From: Pseudopyrenochaeta lycopersici
Taxonomy: Eukaryota; Ascomycota; Dothideomycetes; Pleosporales; Pseudopyrenochaetaceae
Length of the DNA: 64,000 nt
Assembly (NCBI GenBank): GCA_003313425.1
Contig: NHZP01000021.1
Location: forward strand, 372,001 to 436,000
Direction: 5' to 3'
Below are positions 55,498 through 64,000 of this stretch, one piece after another (position 1 is the stretch's first letter; each line of letters opens with the position of its first letter). The position numbers and the translations under genes were made by a program. A model generated the notes under the pieces. That model made no database searches. It saw only the letters and a program-made list of their open reading frames with translations, and was not told the origin of the DNA.

Positions 55498-57795
55498 ATG
55501 AGTACCTCAGAATCCAAGCTGAAGGCGGCTATCCTCGTTGTTTCAGAGACAGCCTCCAGAGATCCTACGACCGACAAATGTATTCCCATCCTAAAGGAAG
55601 TCTTCGGCAACCTTGGGAATGACCAATGGGACGTCAGCGAGACCGAGATTGTGCCGGATAGTGTCCTCGCAATACAGAAAACCATACGGAACTGGACTGA
55701 TCGGGAAAATCCTATCAATCTAGTTATCAGCAGCGGAGGAACTGGCTTCGCAACCAAGGATGTGACACCCGAGGTATGCTTGACGTTCAATTGAAGGAGC
55801 TAATGAAGCGCTGATAAACATCGAGGCGGTCACACCACTGATAGACAGACATGCTCCAGGTCTGATGTAAGGAATGTCCAAATCTGTGTTATCAAATGCT
55901 AATTTGCTGTCCAGCCATGGAATGCTCACAACTTCGTATGCTGTCACGCCTTGTATGCTTCCCATATGTTAGCCAGCGGGAGATTTGCTAAGCAATTCAT
56001 AGTCGCTTTGATGGCAAGACCCGTTGCTGGTGTTCGAAAGCAAAGTTTGATATTGACTCTTCCTGGATCACCAAAAGGTGCTAAAGAGAACCTCGAAGCG
56101 GTGCTCAAGCTTCTACCGCATGCTTGCATTCAGGCAGCGGGAGCGGAATCAAGGCAGCTACACGCTGGAGGGGTGAAACAGCTCGAGAAGGATGCAGGAG
56201 TTTCATCTGCTGGTTTAGTTCCAGGTACTTCCAGCTATTTTCCAATGATACAATCTCATACTGATGACGTAAGGTACTGCGGGCGGCCATCATCACCATC
56301 ACCATCATGGACACGGCCATGGGCATGGACATACAGGACCGAAAGCGCACACAAAGCCAGATGAGCGCCCTCAGTCAAATGACCCCAGTGCAGGACCTAC
56401 TCGAAGATATCGATCTTCTCCCTATCCCATGCTTGCAGTCGATGATGCTTTGAAACTCATCGCGGAGCAAACACCAGCACCTGTCGTAGAGAAAGTCCCT
56501 GTTGACATGAAGATTGGGGGCTCTGTTCTAGCAGAAGATGTGAAAGCCACTGAGTCAGTTCCGGCCTTCCGAGCCAGCATCGTTGATGGTTATGCCATTA
56601 AGATCCCGTCTTCCGGAAAGTTCCAGAAGGGTGTGTATCCCGTCACTATCGTCTCGCATGCACAGCCTGGTGAGGTCAAAGAATTGAAGGAGGGTGAGAT
56701 TGCTCGTATCACTACTGGAGCACCGCTTCCTCCAGGTGCTGATGCAGTGGTCATGGTCGAAGACACTGTGCTGAAAAGTCAGACGGACGACGGGCAAGAG
56801 GAAAAAGAAATAGAAATATTGACAGACGAGATCAAAGCGAACGAAAATGTTCGAGAAGTGGGTAGCGATGTTAAGGAAGGAGATACAATCTTGAAGAAGG
56901 GTGAAGGTATCACGGTCGTAGGCGGCGAATTTGGTCTGCTTGCTTCGGTTGGGACGAGAGAAGTATCTGTCTATCGAAGACCAGTGATTGGCGTATTGAG
57001 TACAGGAGATGAGATTATATCGCATGATAGAGAAGGCCCGTTGCGACTGGGAGAAGTGCGAGACACAAACCGACCCACGCTTATCACCGCCGCGCAAAGT
57101 CATAGGTTCGAAGTCATCGATCTCGGTATTGCTTCAGACAAGTAAGTCGCCTCTCATTGACAGTTGAGCCTGAATGCAATTGCATGTTTCTATCAATGCT
57201 GACCACAAGCAGACCGGGAAGCCTCGAACAGGTCCTTCGCGATGCGCTCCGCAAATGCGATGTGATTATCACATCTGGTGGCGTCTCCATGGGAGAACTC
57301 GACCTTCTCAAACCTACAATAGAGCGTTCTCTCGGCGGAACAATCCACTTCGGTCGCGTCAATATGAAACCTGGAAAACCTACAACCTTCGCCACGGTTC
57401 CAGTCAAGGACAATAATGGCAACTATGTTAACAAGGTTATTTTTTCGCTCCCCGGCAATCCGGCATCAGCAGTCGTATGCTTCCACCTGTTTGTCCTGCC
57501 TTCGCTGCACCAACAGGCTGGAATTACGCCGGCAGGCTTGCCCAAAATTAAAGCAGTGCTAGACGAGGATATCAGGTTGGATAGGGGACGACCGGAGTAT
57601 CACCGTGCACTTGTGGTCACAAAGAGCGATGGGTTGATGTATGCAAATTCTACAGGCGGGCAAAGAAGTTCGCGGATCGGCAGCTTCAAGGGGGCAAACG
57701 CGCTACTTTGCATGCCCAAGGGCGAGGGCAGTCTGAGAAAGGGCGAGAAGGTCGATGCGCTACTCATGGCGCCGTTGGGGGAAGTTGCCCGCTGA
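55498..57795 (+). CDS. cnxE: Molybdenum cofactor biosynthesis protein CnxE (MogA-MoeA fusion, gephyrin-like)
   Basis: Six exons: 55498-55773, 55826-55866, 55915-55952, 56003-56224, 56274-57141 and 57213-57795, giving 675 residues, near the length of Aspergillus CnxE. It adenylates molybdopterin and inserts molybdate, completing the cofactor needed by nitrate reductase and other enzymes. The MogA-like domain (residues 1 to about 190) shows ISSGGTGF and LPGSPKGAKENLEA. The MoeA-like domain (from about 225) shows VPAFRASIVDGYAI, ITTGAPLPPGADAVVMVEDT, TSGGVSMGE and SLPGNPASAVVCFHLFVLP. The linker contains a run of seven His and then alternating Gly-His (residues 198-212, at 56288-56332). Exons 2 and 3 are very short, but the phases agree. 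The exon 4-5 boundary in the poorly conserved linker is the least certain. Confidence 0.92.
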
Positions 57796-58666
57796 TAGAA
57801 TCGCACAGGTTCCTGCCCAAGGAAATGAAGCGTGGTACGTGATCCAGTAGCGCAGAGGTCAAACCTCAGGACGTATGATCAAGGAACTTCGCGACATCTC
57901 CTCGCGAAATGCACATTTTTTTCCTTTCTCCGCTCAAGGCACGGTCACAAAGTCAAGCATCCCCAGCACCTGGTTCAACAAGGTCAACTTGCCCCTTTAA
58001 GTAACTAGGCACCCCATGTCGATTCTTTTGTGGCACCTGTCACTGCCTTATGGAGTTTTGTATTCCCCCAAACTCCTCTCCTGCGCATCTCCACTCATCT
58101 CAGCATCGACGCCTTGCCAGCCTTGTGAAACGGTATACGGGTTTAAAACAGTTTGACCCTATGTACCACCCGGTCAACGACAGGTCTGCTCAGCTATGAT
58201 CAAATGGCGGTCTCAGAGGTATGACGACGACGAGCACTGTCGTCATATTCATCTCCACATCGCGCTCGTCGGCCTTATCCGCATGATGTGCTTTGACTTG
58301 CTGTGTCGATCTCTGAATACGAATGCTAGAAGTTTTCCTTTTGGCCCTTCCGACGCACCGTGTTCGCTTTTAATATAGAGTAGCCGGGGATCTTGTCCCT
58401 GCGACCAGGTTACGTGTGGGTATCCCTGTCGAACATCAAGCCATTGGGACGACTCGCCCTTGCGATAGTTGAATTTGCACATATGATAACAAGAGTTGAG
58501 GCGATATGATTTCCATAATGGATGCGTGTTGAACTGTTGAAGGCCGATGCCGCGCACTGGGCGAACGCCTAAGGCGTTCTGTTTCAGATGTGTCACAGAT
58601 CGCTAGGGGTAGCTAAACACCTCGACTTCGAACGACGAACATGTCTGGAACCAATATCCCGCTAAA
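57796..58666. other. Intergenic region upstream of the SET-domain gene
   Basis: About 870 bp between two plus-strand genes. Small frames only; an ATG at 58641 out of frame with the SET gene lies in its probable leader. No repeats or RNA genes. Confidence 0.5.
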
Positions 58667-59896
58667 ATGAAGTCTATTCACACTGTTGTTGTATCTTTAG
58701 GCGTATGCGCCATTACCGCATGTGTTCACGCGTCGTCACTATGTACGCTCCTAGATTATAGGGCTATGGTACAGCGCCAAACGCCGATGTGTCTTGACAA
58801 TGACAATGCTCCTCTTGTACCAGCATCATCGAAATTTACTTCTGATACATGGTCTCACGAGCCTTTTTGCATCACAGGCCAAAGCCGGACATATTGTACG
58901 CATACGACTTCGACCTTCCGCAATGGCCATGGCCTGAGCATCATCGCCAGTCCGATCGCTGCCAACGCGATATCATCCGCGTTCCCCGCATCAAAGAAGG
59001 CTCAACAAGTGTCTGAGGAGGCTCTCGAAGTGCGCTCCATTCCTGGAAAAGGAAAAGGGCTCATAACTTCTCGGCCAATCAAGAAACGAGAGACTATATT
59101 ACTGGACTCGCCCCAGATCGTAGCGAGTGCACAATTTCCATCCCACATAGCCAAAGCACAAGGACAGTCGCTTTTCAACACGATTCTAGACCATCTCCCG
59201 AAATCGGATCGGGACTTGGTGCTCTCACTGGACAAGAGCCTCTGTGGCACTGGCATTGAGAGTGTAATGAAGACCAATGCCTTCGCCTGTCAACTCAACG
59301 ACGGCGGCGTAGGGGATGGGTACATGTGCCTATTCCCCTCTGTAGCCCGCATCAATCACGCATGCCGGCCAAACGCACACGCACGCTTCATTCCGAGAAC
59401 CATGTTGATGGAAGTCAAGGCTTTGAAAGATATTGAAGCCGGTGAAGAGATCAGTATCTCGTATGGCAAAGTTGACATGAAGCATTTGGAGAGACAGAGA
59501 CTGTACAAAAACGGTTGGAACTTCACATGCACGTGCTCCATGTGCTCTGCCTCACGGTATGATATTTCGGAAAGTGATATGCAAAGGGTTCACTTTGAAG
59601 TGCTTCACGGCATGCTCGAAAATCTGACGGCTGAAACGTACGATGCTCAGCAGATCATCGAATGGGAGAAGGAGGTCATTGAAATCAGTGAACTAGAGGG
59701 CCTGGATGTATTGCTAGCAGGAGATTACGAAAGACTGGCGTATGTGTATGCGGGGCTTGGGATGGTTAAGGAGGCGAAGACATGGGCGAACAAAGCCAGG
59801 GAGAGCTTACTGGACTGGACAGTGGTGGATGGAGGGCCACAGAATGAGATTCAAAGGGTGGAGGAGTTGTTGAAGGAACTTGGTGAACCAGTGTAG
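58667..59896 (+). CDS. SET-domain protein (SMYD-like SET) with a predicted signal peptide
   Basis: A single exon of 409 residues starting at ATG 58667. Residues 1-22 (MKSIHTVVVSLGVCAITACV...) look like a secretion signal. Residues 23-115 contain several cysteines (26, 42, 68, 77) and no known domain. The SET domain spans about 120-267: EVRSIPGKGKGLITSRPIKKRE at the start, NHACRPN at 230-236 and GEEISISYG at 259-267, which form the S-adenosylmethionine and active-site pseudoknot. Post-SET cysteines are in CTCSMC (288-293). The C-terminal part is helical and TPR-like. It resembles fungal SMYD-type SET proteins, which methylate lysines of histones or other proteins. The secretion signal is odd for a methyltransferase. 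Either the protein is secreted, or the true start is the Met after the hydrophobic stretch. Confidence 0.88.
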   Translation: MKSIHTVVVSLGVCAITACVHASSLCTLLDYRAMVQRQTPMCLDNDNAPLVPASSKFTSDTWSHEPFCITGQSRTYCTHTTSTFRNGHGLSIIASPIAANAISSAFPASKKAQQVSEEALEVRSIPGKGKGLITSRPIKKRETILLDSPQIVASAQFPSHIAKAQGQSLFNTILDHLPKSDRDLVLSLDKSLCGTGIESVMKTNAFACQLNDGGVGDGYMCLFPSVARINHACRPNAHARFIPRTMLMEVKALKDIEAGEEISISYGKVDMKHLERQRLYKNGWNFTCTCSMCSASRYDISESDMQRVHFEVLHGMLENLTAETYDAQQIIEWEKEVIEISELEGLDVLLAGDYERLAYVYAGLGMVKEAKTWANKARESLLDWTVVDGGPQNEIQRVEELLKELGEPV

Positions 59897-61076
59897 AGAA
59901 GCCATGGAAGCGCTGTGAAGGCAACTATTCACTTGGGTAATTGGAAACGGGAATGGTTGGATACCATCAGCATACAAAGATGCGCTGACAGGTTCGGTGG
60001 TAAAGGCGAGGTCAAATCATAGCTCCGGGTCAGACTCCGAGTATGCCTGGACCAGTGTCGGGTACAAGCGAACTCAAGAGCCCAAGATCCGACTGGCAAC
60101 CCTCGTATAAAGTGCAGCAAAAATAATAGCTCACGAACATGTCTGCGGCTCGGTAATGAGGACGCGGCGAGTTATGTGAAAGTCACGAGAGCTGACCAAT
60201 GAAGGCATGTGAACGGCCGAGGAGCAAGTTCCGGCTCCAGAGCAGTTCGGAGGCGATGATGGGGCGGTACCTTCTCGGTATGCTGGTGGACGATGATAAG
60301 TCAACAGGTCCAAAGTGGATGTCGAGATGCCAGGTACACGCCGCATCGGAAAGAGATGGCGGAAGTGGCTTCCCGGGCCCAAGCGTCGAATCATCTGCTT
60401 CTCTCGCCCTCCTTCGGCCGCATCTCAAACCGACATCCACCCTTGGCACCTCCCTTTCGATCCATTTGCTGTGAAGTTTCACACGACAGGCTTTCCTCCC
60501 TTATGCGGCTAAACACTGCGCAAAAGCACTATCAAGCAAACCCATCATCCACAATGCAGCCCTCCGCCCAGAATCAAGCGCCCGCTTGCACTTTCAACCC
60601 GTCTTCGTCGTGTCCCCGTTAGGATAGTTGCAGTAAGCGCGTCGCGCCAGGTCCCATCAAGCCCATCAGCTTCCGTATCACCTCGTTCAAAGTTAAGGCT
60701 ACATGTCTGTGTCAAGTCCTGATTAGCTGCGTCACCCTGGCCTACCGCGTTCGGGGATCTGGGACCATCTGTGGCCGGGTTTGATTGTCTTGTTTCATGT
60801 GATGGCGGGGTGGTCCCTGTCGAAAGCCTAGAGACTATGCCTGCCAGCTGATGGTGAGTCGCACAGGTGCCTTCAACGCATAACATTGCAAATTGATGTG
60901 TAGGTCCAAGACTAAATATGGGTACCTTTTATGGGTTCCTGTGGTAGTTTGAGTTTGCCCTAGATCTCCATACTTCAAGTCCACTCCTCTCGCCTTCCGT
61001 CCAGTCACGTCCTTTGCCTTCGTTCGAGTCACTCGTTTTCTACCTCCACATTACTTATTTATTGTTGTTTAATATA
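59897..61076. other. Intergenic region between the SET gene and the membrane protein gene
   Basis: About 1.2 kb. Several frames near 60180-60620 overlap on both strands and have no domains, codon bias or plausible starts. The promoter of the next gene is expected near 60900-61076. Confidence 0.5.
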
Positions 61077-61957
61077 ATGCCGCGTCTTTCGATCCTTTCC
61101 CTCTTTGCGAGTCTAATCGCTGTCACTGTCAGCCAGAAATGTTACGGACTGGATGGAACCGCACTTGACGATACATACCGCCCATGCAATTCCACAGCAA
61201 CCCACAGCGGATGCTGCGCAACAAACCGGTCTTCTGGATCTGCTGATATCTGCCTGGACAACGGATTATGCATGGCAACTAGCAATGAGTTGATGGGAAC
61301 GATCTGGCAGAATGGATGTACAGATTCTACCGGCAAAAATAAAGCATGCCCAAGCATGTGCCCTGATGGTATGTATTCATCCAACATTAAGAAAAGGCAC
61401 AAGCTCATGAGGCCGTAGTGAACAACAATTTCAGTGGCCTGAACCCGGTACCAGCATGGAACATTCAAATGTGTGATTACGGGAAATATTGTTGTCGCGC
61501 CATCAACGACCGCCGAAGCTGCTGCAATAATGCGACGGCCCCTCGCGTCACTACCACCTACGTCGGCGCGTTTCAAGTCACAGAAACACCCGCCACAGCA
61601 ACATCTGTCTCATCCTCCACCGAGCCAACACTTGTGGTAGCAACCGCCGTCTCCACTGGTACACCCTTCGATGCAACCGCAGTACCCAGTGCAGATCTCT
61701 GCAAGAAAGATAAACGAAACACCGCTATCGTCGGCGGCACGCTTGCTGGTCTCTTCAGTGCAATCTTTATCAGCTTATCTGGTATTATATTCTGGATGCA
61801 CAAGAGGGAGAAGCGACAGAGGAAGCTAAAAGAACACTACGAGGAGCAATTTTCACAGACCAATGCGTATCGAAAGGCACTAGCTTCTACCGCCGAGTCG
61901 ATCAGGGGCAGCGTATTCTTGGAGGATCTGAAGCTGAAGTCGAGTGGACCTGACTAA
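61077..61957 (+). CDS. Cys-rich single-pass membrane protein with a signal peptide
   Basis: Two exons, 61077-61368 and 61419-61957, give 276 residues. The ATG at 61077 was chosen since it begins a clear signal peptide (MPRLSILSLFASLIAVTVSQ); the frame above starts with TTG. The mature outer part begins KCYGLDGTALDDTYRPC and has about 14 cysteines, including GCC, YCC and SCC pairs. A Thr/Ser-rich stalk follows (about 145-185), which is likely O-glycosylated. One membrane helix lies at about 200-223 (TAIVGGTLAGLFSAIFISL), and a basic, then mixed cytosolic tail of about 50 residues ends the protein. This layout is common in Pezizomycotina for wall-facing or sensor-like proteins of unknown role. 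No WSC domain could be shown with certainty. Confidence 0.83.
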
Positions 61958-64000
61958 AGAAGGAGCAAAAGCTCTCCTTTGATCAGTAGTTTCTCTTTTG
62001 CTTTGGCGTTCTACAGACATGACATTTGATGATGGCATGGTGTAATGAGGTCGGATTGGGTCTTAGATTTGGGTTTCCTATGTTCATGAGCGATACCCTA
62101 TTGGCACGACAGCTTGATTTGTATTTCGATTTGTATAACACCTCCAATTTCATGTCTTGGAAAGTAAGATAGCAACCAGTCTTCTCCTACCGGACTCAGA
62201 CCAACCACATTTGTCATGACAAAACTAATGGCCTACGCCATGACCTGCAGCAAGAGCGCAAGGCGGGAAAGGAGGAATACAGAGCCAGGCCTCATAATGG
62301 TAGCTACTTTCTTCGGTCAGTTCCGAGACTACGTGGACAACTAGGATGCCACCCCACAAAAGTGGATCAGAACCTTCCACAGTGGTCGGGAAAAACTCGC
62401 GCAGATTCGTCAGAAACCCCGTGTCACGCCTCTAAAACGCCGTTATGCCTGTCCATATCCTTGCAAATTGCACACACACAACGACACTACTCACTGACGC
62501 ACGGGGTAGAGGAAGGAATGATGCAAATGTCAGCAACTGGATTCAAACCTAAGAGTCTTCTCGCCCATTCTTCCAACGTCAGTGCAACGAATCTTGTTCC
62601 GTCCGTACCGCGGATGAACAAAAGAAAAGGTTGCTACGGTGATCCCATCGCAATTGATGTATTCCATGTTACTTGGCTACTTTCCAAAGGTCTTTGTAAA
62701 ATTCGTAACTGTGTATAAGCCGACTATGAGTGCTCATCACGTCGTTAGAATCCCATGGCCTAGGCTTCAGATATCTACATGTACAGCCAGTGCTATCGTA
62801 GTGATTGCCTGATCATGTCATATATACACCTTCCTGTGCCTCCGACGGGCCACAAGGAGTAAACATAAGGCATCCACATGCACCTTTAGGCACTTGAGCA
62901 TATGTATCATGGTTAAGAGGTTTTGAATATTCATGTGTAGATGTCGAGCTGACAAGAGAGTCAGAGGGCAAGACGGAGTGTAGTGGAGAAGGCAGATTGA
63001 CTGCAAAGAAGAAGTACTCTGTTCTTAGCTACCTCCCTGATGGGACTGAGAAGGAATGAAAAGTAGGTTCTAGGAGAGAGACTGTTCTCTTGATTCAGGT
63101 TCCATCGCAAAGACTAGATTCGGGTTGGATATTCCGGGATAATCACAATAAAGGAAAGATTGTACTCTGTTATTTCTATCATAACGCCGTCCTATCCCTT
63201 AGAGTTGAAAATTTTAAGACACGGAACTTGTTTGGAGAGGGTGATGGCTGATTCTGTCAGGCATTCCGTTGCTGCACCTGATTCCTCTAATAGTGCGAAG
63301 GGGTGATGGTGCTAACATGCAGAGGTTGAGAGAAAGTGTCAAGATAAATCTGGTGCTCAAAAGGCAAAGAATTTGATAGTAGCATTTACCATTAGTGAAC
63401 TCTCCTAATCAGTTTCCCAGTGACGACAGTGTACAAAAGGAATGCAGCGTATAGATAGAAGCTATACTTGCGGCCCGAAGTTAGAATGGCGATATTACAA
63501 AGGAAATATTACGAAGCAGAAGCTACACAGAGTCTAAATTTAGCGCTTTCATAAGTACTGATTATTCAACATGGTAGTAATCATGGAGCTTCGCGCTCGA
63601 GAACAAAAAAAGGGCGCAGCGGCCCCAGTCCAACACATGAGGCTACAGCGCGATACCCAAAACGAACACAACCAACCGGAACCCGATCCGCCTCCTCGAA
63701 CTCAAATAAAATAGTAAACTTAAAGTGTAAACACAGCAATTCGAACGCGCGCACATCTCGAGCCGCATAGCACTTGGAGAAGCAAAAACTACGCAAAGAC
63801 ATAGCAGGAGCAAAAGGAAAGTATCCGCATCCCCGCTACGCGGCTCAGCAGATGTTATGCGGATACCACAAGGGTGATCGCGGTTTCCCGAAGGAAGTTT
63901 TGTTGTTAAACAAACAGCTTTTTTAATATCGCTACTTTCCTATTAAGCAGGAATAATAGAAAAATATATATACGTGAAATACAATCTAAACGCTGGAGAG
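61958..64000. other. Gene-poor right end of the window
   Basis: About 2 kb with no convincing gene. A 118-codon plus frame (62362-62718) and a 73-codon minus frame (63581-63802) have no domain or plausible start. The sequence becomes AT-rich toward the end. A gene could start outside the window. Confidence 0.5.

Noticed and set aside
62535..62556. Inverted TTTGAATCC, again like a tRNA T-loop
   Set aside because: No acceptor stem or D-arm could be built around it.

Overview
The window is nuclear DNA from a filamentous ascomycete. Almost every gene is interrupted by short introns of about 45-160 nt with GT..AG ends and CTAAC/CTGAC-like branch sites. Genes lie on both strands a few hundred bases apart, and the products are typical of Pezizomycotina (AA9 LPMO, Zn2Cys6 regulator, SesA-NACHT-ankyrin STAND protein, fused CnxE). 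A member of the Dothideomycetes, perhaps Pleosporales, is my best guess, but that is inference; no rRNA or marker gene is present. I rebuilt gene models by hand from reading frames, splice signals and family knowledge; exon limits are in each entry.

Layout. 0-6 kb: the 3' part of the ribosome-biogenesis helicase Dbp7 and a secreted subtilisin-like protease. 6-23 kb is an accessory-looking stretch: a structurally intact pogo/Fot1-type DNA transposon with perfect 45-bp terminal inverted repeats and a TA target duplication, a protein with a STAND-type N-terminal domain but no NTPase, an AA9 lytic polysaccharide monooxygenase, an orphan protein, and a large NLR-like gene (SesA-like domain, NACHT, 19 nearly identical 33-residue ankyrin repeats) whose last repeat is cut off by a TAG codon.

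23-64 kb is mostly conserved housekeeping sequence: ribose-5-phosphate isomerase with a long presequence-like extension, the NEDD8 E1 regulatory subunit, Rad18, a Ser/Pro-rich unknown, a NirA/NIT4-like Zn2Cys6 regulator, a RING-containing SNF2 ATPase, a VCX1-type Ca2+/H+ exchanger, a PMP3-family protein with a PY motif, mitochondrial 3-hydroxyisobutyrate dehydrogenase, RNA polymerase III subunit Rpc37/RPC5, DDB1, a TMEM42-like transporter, TFIIA gamma (Toa2), V-ATPase subunit c'' (Vma16), CnxE, a SET-domain protein with a signal peptide, and a Cys-rich single-pass membrane protein. Two compact head-to-head promoters (Rpc37/DDB1 and Toa2/Vma16) are about 215-220 bp each.

Functional links: Rad18 and a RING-SNF2 ATPase both suggest damage tolerance. 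The NEDD8 E1 subunit and DDB1 both belong to cullin-RING ligase biology. CnxE (molybdenum cofactor) and a possible NirA-type regulator would both serve nitrate use. These may be chance neighbours. The most interesting material is the NLR gene and its surroundings.
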